Assembly (NCBI GenBank): GCA_951394405.1
Contig: OX596345.1
Location: 1,922,001 to 1,986,000 of the forward strand
Length of the DNA: 64,000 bases
DNA from: Coprinellus micaceus
Taxonomy: Eukaryota; Basidiomycota; Agaricomycetes; Agaricales; Psathyrellaceae
Reading direction: 5' to 3'
The position numbers and the translations under genes are program-made. Below, piece by piece: positions 34,272 through 45,544 of this stretch. How positions within the stretch are numbered: position 1 is the first letter of the stretch; each line of letters begins with the position of its first letter. The notes under the pieces were generated by a model. The model searched no databases. It was given only the letters and a program-made list of their open reading frames with translations, and was not told the origin of the DNA.

Positions 34272-34901
34272 ATGTGTGCCATGCGACCTTTCTTTTACAC
34301 TATCATTCTGTAGCGGCAGAATACATGGCTTTTCGGTGCGGGACTAGATCAGAGTGGATAAGATCGACGTGTGTATCTCTTCTTGATTTCATGTCGAGCC
34401 TGGATGGGAAAGTGCCGTGAAGCTTGCAGGATAAGGCGGACATGGGGCACGATCGAAGACTCATGTACGTCTTGTGGCGATGGGACTTGCCGGATGAATT
34501 GGGGTTCTCCGATCTGGGGTGCTTGGACTAGGTAGCGGTGTGTGCATGCCCCTTATTCACTACAGTGCCTTGATTCTGTGGGCACTGGCTAGGGGAAATG
34601 GGGCAAAGATTAGACTCTCTTCTCGTCGTTTGTTGGATTTTCTGTTGGCGGCGGCGTCCCCCTCTGGATCTACGAAGGGCGAGGAACATTCATAGCAAAG
34701 TTTTTCTGACGTCATGGAAGCGTGACAATGGGGATAGCGCGGTACCTATCTTTGTCTGTTGATACATTAATTCCATTCCCTCTTTTCCTCTGTCAACTGT
34801 CTTCTCTTCTGCACCCTGCTCGCAGCTCGCAGCTCGTCGTCGTCACACACAGCGAGCTCGCACCCATATCCACAGCGTCAACCACGACCACGCGCGCCAG
34901 G
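34272..34901 (+). promoter_or_regulatory. RPL10 3' flank and upstream region of the WC-1-type gene
   Basis: Holds the 3' UTR of RPL10 and the promoter/5' UTR of the photoreceptor gene; the last 150 bp before the ATG at 34902 are pyrimidine-rich. No further gene seen. Confidence 0.45.
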
Positions 34902-37900
34902 ATGGCGTCCGAAGCTTATCAGCCGCCGTTCTCATTCTCTTCGTTCGGATACGCTCAGCAGGCACCCACCACGATGGAGTTGCAGTCGCCGCAGGACGAC
35001 GGCCAGCAAATGGACCACACGACCAGCATGTCGGAGATGCTGCCTTTCCAGCTCCCAAACTATTTCTACAGCACTCCGGCGTTGGCGACGGGAGGAGGAG
35101 CGGAGGTTCTGCCCGCGGGCATGCTGAATGGTGCCAACTGGCTGGCGAACAACGGCTGTGTGATGAAAGGCAAAGAGTGCGCGTATATTCCTTTCACTTG
35201 CGCAGTGCGCATGGCCAGGAAGAGTCGGTTAACCTTCTTTTTTTGAACGCAGAAAACTCGTGGTGTATGACAATCCATCGTACGATGAGCCTAGACATGG
35301 TTCTTCCGCCAGCGCGACGACGGAGCGGGGCGTCTTCGATTTCGACGACTTGATCGCCCCGGTGCCCTCCCCGACGTATACTGCCCGCTTCTCGCCGCAG
35401 TTCCAACTCGACAATGAATTCTCTGCAACGTTGCGAGCTGTCAGCCAGCAGCAGGCGCGACGCCAGCCGCATGTATCCCAAACTCAGCAGCAGCAAGCTC
35501 AGGCTCAGTCAGCTGGAGAGCTTATCGCCCCACCGAAGCCTCAGCACCCTCTTACTTCCGCGCCGCTTGGATTGCCCGTCTACTCCGCAACGGGGTTCGA
35601 CGCACTCTCCATTCTGGCGCGGGTGTATAATCGCCCGTACCCCCGAATTCAGCTTGGGGCGGTGGATTTGACTTGTTCGTTCGTGGTTGTCGATACGCGC
35701 CGCCATGACCACCCTATCATCTATTGCTCGCCTAGCTTCACGAAGCTTACGGGGTATAGTGAGCAGGAGATTCTGGGGCGGAATTGTCGGTTCCTTCAGA
35801 GTCCGGTTGGACGGATGGAGTCGATGGAGCAGAGGCCTGATACCGAGAGTCACAACACTGCGACTTACTTCAAGAAGAACCTCACGGCCGACAAGGAGTG
35901 TCAGGCTACTATCACCAACTACCGAAAGGATGGAACACCGTTCCAAAACCTCGTCACCGTCATCCCCATCCCCGGTGGTGTCTCTGGCGCAGACCACGAA
36001 GAGAGCGACGTCGTCTTCCATGTCGGCTTCCAAATCGACCTCGCCGAGCAGCCCAAGGCGATTCTCGAGAACGTGACACGGGGTAGCTACCTCGTCGAGT
36101 ACCCCCAGACCGAGCCCACCTGCACCCATCGGAGCCATAGCGGCGGGCAAGCTTCGTCCAGCCGCGACCGCAATAGGTCCTCCTTCAACATCCCTCCGGT
36201 TCTCGTCTCGAAAGAGATGAAGAAGATCATGGCGAGCCCTGCGTTTTTGCGGTCTATCGTCATTACAACGGCTACGAACCACCCTATCACGGCGGGCGAT
36301 CGCGATGCGGTCGCGGGTACTTTCCAGGACCCTGTCTATTGTGGGAACCACCCGCTGCATATGATGCTCCTGGAGGTTGGACCCGACTTTGTCCATATCG
36401 TGAGCTTGAAGGGGAATTTCTTGTATGTCGCCCCTGCGATTCGGAGGGTGTTGGGGTACGAGCCCGGAGATCTTGTCGGGAGCACGATTGCGGATATCGC
36501 GCACCAGGACGACGTTGTGCCTGTGATGCGGGAGTTGAAGGAGAGCACGTCGGCGGGGGTGATTGCGGCGACGGAGAGCGCGATTTTGGGGAGTGGGAAG
36601 GAGCCTCAGGTTAACCCGCGTACGGTGGACTTGCTCTTTAGGGCGAGGACGAAGAATGGGAAGTTTGTGTGGATGGAGTCGAGGGGTCGGTTACATGCGG
36701 AGCCTGGGAAGGGCAGGAAGGCGATCATATTGACGGGGCGGGCGAGGGAGATGAGTTATTTGACTTGGGAGACGGTTGCGCGTGCCGGGGGGTTGGCGAG
36801 GTGTGTTACGGTGCAGAGGCAGGATGGGGACGGGGATGTGCGGGATGTGGTTGTGAGGCAGGAGTTTTGGGGTACGTTGAGCAAGTCGGGGGTGTTCATC
36901 ACGGTTGGGAGTGGGATTAAGGATGTCTTGGGGTGGGAGCCGGAGGAGTTTGAGGGTTTGACGATTGGGAAGCTTATGGTCGACACTAGCAGTGGGATTG
37001 AGGTCAGCGTGAAGAGGTTGGGGAAGGCGGGGAATGAGGAGAGAGATTATGAGTCGTGTTGGGCGAGCTCGACGTGTAGGATGAAGACGAAGGAGGGCGG
37101 GAGTCAGGTTGTGGTTGTGAACATTTTCCGGGGGCGGCGCGATCCTGGGGTGAGGCATGCGACGTCGATTCCTGGGGGTGTGCATCCCGCCCATCTCATG
37201 TACCAGGTTAGGCTCGCGCCGGCCGAGACCTACTCGCTCTACCCAACCCCCTCGACCACACCCAATCTCCTCGCGCACTCACCCTCCCACTCGCCATCTT
37301 CGCACTACGGATCCCCTGCAAATCCTTCTTGTAGCCCGGTCGCCCCGGAGGCGCCACGCAACCCTCGCCACCCCGATCTGAAGGCTAACGTCTTCCAGGC
37401 CCTCGACACCAGCCGCAGTACCAGCTGGCAATATGAAGTCAAGCAGCTCAAGTTCCACAACGAGCGGCTTAAGGAGGAGATTGCGCGTATAGAAGCTGCG
37501 TTGAGGGCCGCCAAGGCGCGGAAGGCGGCGCAGGCGCAGGCTCAGGCCGCGGCGGTGGCGTCGGCGTCTTCATCCTCCGCGGGACGATATGGGGCTATGT
37601 ATCACCACCCTCACCCGCACCAGCAACAGCAACAACAACAGCAGTATCGCGGCCAGGTTCAGGCTCGCCGGACGAACCCGATGCCGCATCCGAATCTGTC
37701 GATTAACCTTTCGGGTTTGGGGTTCCCGCCGAGTGCGCCGTTGCCTATGAGGACGCAGGGGCATGGACATGGGCATGGGCATGTGCCGAGTCTACAGCTG
37801 GATCCGTTGCGTGTTAGTGGGTTGAGTCCGACGAGGCAAGGCTCTGGTGTACCGATCGCGGCGCAGCATTCGATCCTTCCTCCCATTCCGTCACATTACC

Positions 37901-38265
37901 ATCAGCTTCAACCTTCAACCTCTTCGCTCCTCACCTCCCAGCCCCTATCGTCGCCTTCGTCACAATCCCAATCCCAATCGTCGAGACGGCCGTACCCGTG
38001 TAATGAGTATGGGAGTGGGTCCTCGCCGTATGTGCAGCGCGTGCAGAACGAGGTGGCGGCGCAGATGGCGCAGGCGCAGGTGGGGTATGCGGGGTATGCG
38101 GGGCATGGGCAGGCGTCGGCCTCGAGGAGTAGTGGGCCTGCGGGAGGGGGTATGTCGCAGCAGCACCAGCCTGCGATTGCGGGTGTGAAGAGGAGTTGGC
38201 GTGATATGCAAGGTGGGCCCGGTGGTGGGGTGCATGCGCCGCAGTCTCAATCGGGGTATCGATAA
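34902..38265 (+). CDS. White-collar-1-type blue-light photoreceptor (LOV/PAS)
   Basis: Exons 34902-35176 and 35253-38265 (76-nt intron, GTGCGC...CGCAG) encode 1095 residues. The LOV domain (about residues 215-350) holds GRNCRFLQSP; the flavin-adduct Cys is residue 270. Two further PAS domains follow: HIVSLKGNFLYVAPAIRRVL with GYEPGDLVGSTIADIAHQDD, and EFWGTLSKSGVFITVG with GWEPEEFEGLTIGKLM. The C-terminal third has a short coiled coil (KQLKFHNERLKEEIARIEAA), then Gln, Ser, Pro and His-rich low complexity. No GATA-type zinc finger is present, matching basidiomycete WC-1 homologues (Dst1/PhrA type), which act with a WC-2 partner carrying the DNA-binding finger. It would control light-induced development. 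The first splice donor is weak, so the exact N-terminal junction is less sure than the rest. Confidence 0.93.
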
Positions 38266-39293
38266 TGGTTTCATGAAAGTGAGTGGGGTGTGTGATGGGT
38301 GAGGTTTGTGATAAGGGGTTTAATTGAAGCGGGGTGGAGGTAGAGGTGAGGCTGGCTTGGACATGTTCTGGGGTTTTGGATTTCCGTCACCGTTTCACGG
38401 AGTGTTGCGTTTTGGGTTTCGTCACTTTCCGTTTTCCCTCTCCCTCTTCATCGATTTGCTACCCCGTCCGTCTGGTCGTTTGTTCCCCGTTCGGTTGTTC
38501 GATCTCTTCTGAAAGAGTTATCTTTATTGCATATACACGATTCGCACCGTTTTCTCCGCTGTTCATACGTCCTTGCCTTGATTCTGTCCTTCGGCGCCTG
38601 ACTCTTTGGTTACCTTTCTTGGTCGCTCCTGCTGCCCTTCCCTATTCCTCCCTCCCACCTCTAATTCCGTACACATGCCCCTCCGCTTTCTTCGGTCCCA
38701 TGTTCTATCACATTACCTTACGTCCCATACATCGAATCGAGCAATGTACATACATGGATACTGCCTCTACCTTGATCACCTCCTCTATGTTGATTCACTT
38801 CAGGTTCCACTGGCGAGCGTACATAGGACTAGGCCTTGGATTGGCCTGTCAATTCACCGCGATGGGCATTCGCCGCCTGCATGCCTTCTTAACACTTCGC
38901 ACTGGGTTCTCGCTTCTGGATACATACATGCGCCTCCTCGTCCTCTAATACTTACCTGTACAGATAATTATTGACTGGTCTGCTCGAGGCCGCGCTTGTA
39001 GGCGCAATGGTCGACCACTGACTCCTTTTTTCCAGCTTTCAGTCGGCTTTGGTCCAAGGGCCTCATCCAACTCCGTCCCACGCGGGACTGTGTGTGCGTA
39101 TGTGTGGATCTGTGTGCCCCTGATCGGCGTCGCTTAGCCACGTGGCTATAATATTCTGACCTTTGATCTGCCTCTGACGTTCAATCCGTTCCATTTAGGC
39201 GCCTGCCAGTGCTTCTTCCGCCGTCGACATCGCAAATCCTCCTCCAAATACGTCCAGAACACCCCAAATCCCCCTCCTCTATCACCTGGCCCG
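38266..39293. other. 3' flank of WC-1 gene and intergenic
   Basis: T/C-rich 3' region; plus-strand frames at 38334-38948 and 38606-38974 are low-complexity chance frames. The upstream region of the kinase gene lies in the last 300 bp. No RNA gene recognised. Confidence 0.45.
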
Positions 39294-41100
39294 ATGGGAT
39301 GCATCCAATCACAGTTTTTTCAAACACCAGAGTCTCCCCTTTCCACTGCAACGTCCGCCGATTCAGAGCAGGTCCTGATTCCGCCACCACGCCGCAGAGA
39401 AACACATCGAACGGAAAACAAGGCTCGGGGCTCTTCAAAATCCGAGGCAGGCCCGGGCTCGAGGACAAAACGAACCCCAACCAAGAAGACCGCCCCCTCA
39501 GGGGAGGTCGACACCAACCATGAGAAAATCCCACAGTGCTCGGAAACGCACCGTTTCGCCCCCCTTCACCATACCCAGACCCACAAACCCGCCGCCTCAT
39601 CCGAACCTCCGAATGAAATCTCAAGGGCTCCGACCGCACCACTCAACGCAGCCCCCAGAGACGACGGCCCCCAGTGGACCTTGCTGATGGACTTGGTTAC
39701 CGCTCTCCAAGCAAATGGGTACCCACGCGCGTGGAATAGCGAGGCTAAAATTCTAACACAGCTACTTGATCCCATTCTCGCATCCAAGGGGCTCTATAAG
39801 GAGCTCCTCGACCGGACCGGCGATGAAGCGCAACATATTATCGAAGCTCTGCAATGGGTTCGTACCCTCTGCTCGGGCTCAGCGTTCATCCACTAATTCT
39901 CTCCTTGCAGTTACTAAGCACCCACCCTTCCCTTGGGAAAGAGGGCAAGAGGCGATGCGCTTACTTGCAAGCACTTGTTCGTCTTGCTGTCAAATGCGAG
40001 ATGATACCCCAGTCCTATCTCCGGGATTTTCACATCGAAGACAGGGCAACTCTCTTCCAGTCCCCTATCGTCGACATCTATAAAGCCGGTCGACCTGGTC
40101 GCTCAGTCTGCCTTAAACAATACCGGGTCAATCCAAAGGTCTCTGTGGATAGCGCTAAGAAGGTATGTCCTCTTCATCTTTGGTTTTCAAATGGGGTCTG
40201 AGTGTGTTCTTGTAGCTATCCATCAGAGAGGCGATATTTTGGTTCAATCACAAGCATCCCAACGTGCTCCCTTTTTTGGGTGTTATCGAGACCCAATCTG
40301 CCTTCTACCTTGTCTCACCCTACTTCGAGTTTGGTACCCTCGCAGACTACCTTGCAACATCTCCGGCCTTGGATCGTCGCCTGCTGGTCAGTATCGATTC
40401 ACGGCTTCTTGCTTTTGGCCATTTGCATTAGCTGAAGGATCTCTGCCAGATCCGTGACATTGCTAGGGGCCTGAATTATTTTCACAGCCATAAATTTGTC
40501 CACGCCGACATAAAGCCCCAGAATATCTTCATGCATTCGTCTGGGCGTGCAGTCCTCGCTGACCTGGGATTGTCCCGCCTAACTGATAGCGACATCCTCA
40601 CCTGGCCTTCGGTGCAGACAATAGATCCACAATTGGCGCCAGGAATATTCCCCTGGCTTGCCCCTGAGATTCTCCTTTTGACCGATATCATCGAGTCCGA
40701 CAAAAATGGGCGCTTGGTCGTCTTCACGTTTGAGAGTGACGTTTACGCTCTGGGTGGTGTGATCTACGAGGTGAACCCTCGTTTGTGGAGCTGGTCCCAT
40801 GGACGAAAGATAATACTGACTCGTTGGTGTGTTTAGGTCTTCACCGGTCTAAGGCCGTTCTGTGACTTCAGCATCAAAAAAATGATACAGGAGGTGCCCG
40901 AAGGTGCACGACCCCAAAGGCGCGAAATCCTTGAGGATCATGCATACGCCTGTCACGGGCTTACTGAAGACATTTGGAAGGCCATCGACTGGTGCTGGTC
41001 CGGCGATCCCAAAGCAAGGCCAGCTGTGAAGGACCTGCTGCAGGAGCCATTGCTCGTCAACCTGCAGGATGGTCGTCCCCCGATCCGTTATGAGAGCTGA
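39294..41100 (+). CDS. protein kinase (TKL-like) with predicted N-myristoylation
   Basis: Exons 39294-39857, 39911-40162, 40216-40386, 40432-40770 and 40837-41100; introns of 45-66 nt, all phase 0, 529 residues. The N-terminus MGCIQSQ fits N-myristoylation at Gly2 plus palmitoylation at Cys3, predicting membrane attachment. A Ser/Thr/Pro-rich linker follows, then a helical region (WTLLMDLVTALQANGYPRAW). The kinase domain (about residues 235-525) has the VAIK-like Lys in VCLKQYR (K257), an alpha-C Glu in SIREAIFWFN, the HAD variant of HRD in HADIKPQNIF (D355), DLG in place of DFG (D373) and WLAPEIL. The Gly-rich loop is poor (DIYKAGRPGRSV). Catalytic residues are present, so activity is possible. 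The style matches the expanded agaric tyrosine-kinase-like families; substrate unknown. Confidence 0.82.
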
Positions 41101-41518
41101 TTCACCTCTCCGGCTTTTCCTTGATCTCCCATACTCTACTGCTTATTGTTTCATTTATCGGACACTTGACTTGACTGTTAGTTCCTTCAATGCTTTCCCC
41201 GTATCCTTAACAGATATACCACACCACACCTTCTAATGTCCCCCGGCACGTTTGATGCCACTGTAGCTTTATTTATCCAGCCCTAGCTTCAATAGTCAGC
41301 GGCACCTCTCCCGGAACTTGTTTTGCAAAGTACCCATGCTGTATCATATAGGCAGTATGACTTCAGTTTACCCAATGCTCAACGTTCAACGCTCGGCTCA
41401 CCAGTCTACCATAGAAGTTCCAAGTCTTGGCTGTTGTATTACAATATCCTAACTCGCAAGCTTCGTGTCTACAGAGTCCCTGGGGTCCAGTTGGTATAGC
41501 CCAAGCAAGCGAGACCAC

Positions 41519-42311
41519 TTACTCCCCCTGCCGCAACAACTTGTTCCCCAACAGTCTCTCGTGGTTGGCCGCTACCCTCTTTGCCCGCTGAGAATCAACA
41601 TGCTCCAGAAAATAACGGACTGCTGAGAGGGCAGTTTCCTTTTCACATCCATGTTCAACCCTCTGCATGGGGTACCCAGCGTCCACGACAACCCTATTAA
41701 GAGTCTGCTTCTTGAGGAGGTTCCCCGCCTCCTGATCCTGAGCAGTCGACTGACGTTTCCCCCATTTTGTTGTAAGAAGGATAACGTCTCCAGAATGGAT
41801 TATGGTGGACAGGTAGATGGCGGGTTGCAGGTTAAGAAAATCCTCGATTTGGGAAAGGGCTGATACTTCTCGGGAAATATTGTGGATATAGATTACACCA
41901 CAGCAGGGCAGGCTATCAGGTGGATAGCTGAAGAAGACGCCACAATTAACAGTGGTCAGCATGCGTAATTGGAATACTAACCAAGAGCAGAGCCAACGCA
42001 CGAATCTCGCCATACACTCCTTCCGAGTGGGATCCTTTAGGTCAGGACCGTCGTTAAACCCAGGCCCATCGACAAGGACGACTCGCTCCAAGTCGCATTG
42101 GGGAGTGAAGGGTTGTATCCTGGTAGGCTCGATGGTAAGGGTGCATGCGCTGGGGGTCGTATGGGCCTTTGGGCGTGTTTGGTCTGTATGGGATACTCCA
42201 TCGAGAACGTGGCTAATGAACTTGGTTCAACGGCTCAGTATGGATCTTTTGGTCATAATTAGGCAGTGCGAGGGTGTACACTTATGGTGCTCTTCCCCAC
42301 ACCAACGAGAG
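41519..42311 (-). CDS. GD1: P-loop G-domain protein, 5' end unresolved
   Basis: Minus-strand exons 41937-style last exon 41927-41519 and switch exon 42220-41982 are clear (54-nt intron, GTTAGT...TTCAG). They encode FISHVLDGVS, LERVVLVDGPGFNDG (G3), CGVIYIHNISREV and LLTTKWGK (G4 region). Upstream, VGVGKSTIS lies at about 42311-42285, but the first Gly of GxxxxGKS is Ser here, the 34-nt Walker A exon seen in the other loci has no clear borders, and no N-terminal exon was found. The locus may be decaying or have a shifted structure. It groups with GD3 and the first domain of GD4 (TTKW followed by Gly or Tyr). The ATP/GTP role is from the P-loop family; biological role unknown. Confidence 0.55.
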
Positions 42312-42590
42312 AATATAAGAGTGAAAGGACCGAGACAGCTCGGGAATGTGCAGATAGAGAGTCAGTATCTAAGGAGGGCAAGCACTAGCCACGCGGGGCG
42401 ACTGCTTGGTGGTTGAAGCTCGATTTACTCGACTTTCAGAGTCGTGGACTTCATCTTTCCCACCTTGACTTTCTCACACCCCAGGTTCCAATTGACAAAC
42501 TGAACGTTGTGGTTAGATACCTCAAGTCGTAACACTGATCTCAATTGACATACCGTGCTCTTTTCAGCCCTCGACGCACCCAAAAGTCTG

Positions 42591-42650
42591 ATCGAGTCAG
42601 CTTTGGCCGGACAGTAATGAGGACGTGGTTACCGACAGAATTGCTACGTC
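42591..42650 (+). repeat. dispersed repeat, left copy
   Basis: CAGCTTTGGCCGGACA followed by G/A-TAATGA and a GACGT-containing stretch recurs at 49564-49625. The two copies lie on either side of the GD2 gene and the hAT element. Confidence 0.55.
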
Positions 42651-43155
42651 CGAAACAGAAGCCTTGGGTTGTAGCCCCTGTGCACCTGCCCCCCTTTGGC
42701 GCGCGATTTGGGTCTGTCGACATAGTGAAGAGTCTCAGTGATTCGCAGTTTAGTTAGGCCGACTCTTTATCACGGAGGCCTCGTGTACTCCGTCTGCTTC
42801 AGTCCCCTCCAGGTTATCCCTCTTTGGTCGTTTGACGTTGGCGTACATGACGCTCATATAATGCCAGCGACGCCGTTACCCCTCAGGGCTCCCTCGAGGC
42901 GCTCAAATGCAAACGCTTCAAGTTGTCCTCCCAGGATATTGCGCCGTGTTTTAGACCCCGGAGGGCCATGCGATATCCAAAAAAGCCAATACAAGCAAGT
43001 GCAACGAGCCTGGGCCCCGGGTTTACCACCGGCCAATGCAAGGCGTAACTGGACGACGCATTTATTGGATGGTGAACGTATATGATAATGACGCAAGCGC
43101 AGTGGTCGAAGCAGAGCTTGAAGGAAACAAGGGACACAACATCAAAGATAGAACA

Positions 43156-44286
43156 CTACAGGAGTCGAAAAAATCGCATAGCTCTGACTGCGAGCCCGGG
43201 TAGCTTCATCGCTCGGAGTTGCGCGGTTATTCTGTCTACCTCCTGTCGTCTCTGAAGCGCGTCGCTCTGCGTTCCCCCATCTTCCTTTGCCTGCCTCTTC
43301 AGGTCTTTCGCAGTTTTTAGCAGGGTCTCCAACGACATTCGCAACTCTCTCCCTGCATCAGTTTCCGGCAAGAATCGCTTTTGACGGACAATCTCGTGCT
43401 GTATCTGAAGGATTCGTCGGTCGACATCACGGGCTGTCGCGGAGACGATGATTTTGTGAAGGATCTCCCAAGGTTTCATGTGCTTGTTGGTACGGCGGCC
43501 TCTGTCTGTGGGGGGTTGCACATGCCACACTGAAGCCCCCTTATCGAGCATTTTCTTCCAAAAATCGCTTTCAAGCTCCTGGACTCGGTCCTCTCCTTCC
43601 GCGAGGGAGTGGAGCCGATCCCATTTAGTGGTCACGAACGCAACCTGATCCATAGCATCTCCCCCACAGAGCTTGGCAAACAGCTTCAGGTTCCTCAGCG
43701 ACGACCCTGGGAAGCCATCACTGCTAATATCGTGCAGGTAGAGGACACCTCCCACAAGCATTCCCTTCCTGTACCTTTTACGGGCCCGTGCTGTCAGCGC
43801 TAGATAGTATACCAGTCCTGAAAGCGGGCGTTACTCACGAGGCTGCCAGCCAATCGGAAATTCGGCCAAGGATCTCTTCATCGCCCGTATGCGTATCGTC
43901 GAACCCGGGAGTGTCTACCAGGACGATGCGGCGCCCCTGGAGCACCACATTCAGGGAGCTGTATCCTTCGGGAGCCTGGGACACAACATGCGAGCTGATA
44001 ATGGAAGTGCATGAGGCGAGTTTGGCTCCCACAACAAACCTTTCTGAGCCGAGAAGCAAGTTGAGGAACTAGAGTTTACGAAAACGAAAGGTGAGAGGCG
44101 GTTCTTGTATGCTTTGAAGCGTGGTACATACAGAGCTTTTTCCGGCTTTCGTTGGGCCCATAACGCTGTAATCGAGAGAAATGAGGTTGGGGGGTGTCTG
44201 AGTGGGTTCGTGAAGGCGTACGGGATGACGATGTCAGTATCGAGACCGTCATCGAGGACCGGATCTACAGGACGTCTGGGCGCCAT
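43156..44286 (-). CDS. GD2: P-loop G-domain protein
   Basis: Minus-strand exons 44286-44222, 44165-44132, 44068-43839 and 43774-43156; 315 residues. Exon 1 ends in DTDIVIP, the 34-nt exon 2 carries VMGPTKAGKSS (Walker A/G1), exon 3 carries RRIVLVDTPGFDD (G3), and exon 4 carries GGVLYLHDISSDG and VTTKWDR (G4, TKxD with Trp). A helical C-terminal region follows (ILQIQHEIVRQKRFLPETDA, LETLLKTAKDLKRQAKEDGG) and the tail PGLAVRAMRFFRLL is basic and aromatic. It resembles AIG1/septin-like GTPases in general layout but I cannot assign it to a characterised family. Nearest relatives in the window are GD6-GD8 and the second half of GD4. Confidence 0.82.
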
Positions 44287-45070
44287 CTCGTATTGTGGGT
44301 GACAAAGGCAGACAGACCAGGGAGGCGTTTGGGGCCAACTATTCCTAAGGGTCGGAACTTGAATACTTGTGGCCAGTGCATGGCAGTCGCGTGCGTCGTG
44401 GCGAGGCGTTTGGGGATACCTCCTTGTAAAAACGAGGTGAGAAGCTCCTACAGCTGCTTTCGCCCGGGGCGATGAAATACAACCGGGGAAAAACCCCCAA
44501 AAAACCCCCACAAGGCGGCAGCCAAGGTAAAGCAACGCTAAATACGCTGAAATTGCGCCGGAACTCCCTGATTTAATGCCACCGTACGATGCCACACTTT
44601 CTCCTCCAACTGCCCGCAAATTGCGCTGGAAATACGCCACCCAATTTGGCGGTGACTCTAGAATACGGTGGAAGTACGCGGCTTTGTACCCCCAGCATAA
44701 CGGGTGAGGACGCTTTTCACCTAATTCCAGCGTATTTTCCCTGTAAAAGGAGCTTGCTCATTCCCCGGCCTTGTGATAATAGGACATAACGGCTCAAAAT
44801 CACTATTCTACTCTTAGGGCTGGTAGGGCTCAGTGATTCGATTCAAACGCACCCAGGAACGTACCCGTACGCTTGCCCTGGCCGCAGAGTTAAAAATCGG
44901 CGCTCCCACTTCGGCACCCTCACGCGGGCGGAAGCCTTTGGGGAGCCAATACTTGCTAGGTTGGGTGAAAGCAGCCGTAAAATCAGGGCCCTAATTGATG
45001 AACTGGATGTCGCGGTCAAATACCCGGAGTTGCCGCTGCTCTCGATCGACATTCCGCGCCCTCTCCCGCC
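44287..45070. other. non-coding stretch left of the hAT element
   Basis: No coding frame of note. Short inverted or repeated words such as GCTGGAAATACGC (about 44627) and CCAGCGTATTTTCC (about 44727) occur, possibly remains of a small repeat element. Confidence 0.4.
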
Positions 45071-45081
45071 TAGTGTTGCAA
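45071..45081 (+). repeat. hAT left terminal inverted repeat
   Basis: TAGTGTTGCAA, perfect inverse of 49478-49488. Confidence 0.85.
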
Positions 45082-45544
45082 TCGAGGGCGAAGTGCCTCG
45101 AGGTGAGACGAGGTGGACCTTGATGGAAGGCTGTGTTTTGTGAATCGAAGTGACACGAGGTGTGATGGCTCAAGCCTTCTCAAAATAGATGTAGTTTCTC
45201 ATGTGCTATCTAACCACTGCGAACATGAGGCTCCCGACTGGCGCTTATTTTCACGCCCAACGAAAACCTGAGGCGATATACACCGGAAGCTCATCTAGGG
45301 CCTGGAGCATCGAGGCGGCAATGCTCCGTAGTCTTGTCCATCATTCGCGCCCTCAGCGACCCTGCAAAACTTGGGATCCGGTTGGTGGATGCCTGGTGAA
45401 CATCCGGCCGATGCGCACCTATATCATGTCTTCAGGCTTCGAGTCGATATCGATAGCGCACCCCTCTTCTCCCCTGTGTCTGAAGGACCACCCATACGTT
45501 CCACTGTGGCGTGGTTGACCTTTCTCTGGGTGGGACTGGCCCTA

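Noticed and set aside
35509..36504. 331-codon minus-strand open frame opposite the WC-1-type gene
   Set aside because: Antisense shadow of the LOV/PAS coding region; composition is an Arg/Pro/Val mixture with no domain, while the plus frame has clear PAS motifs.
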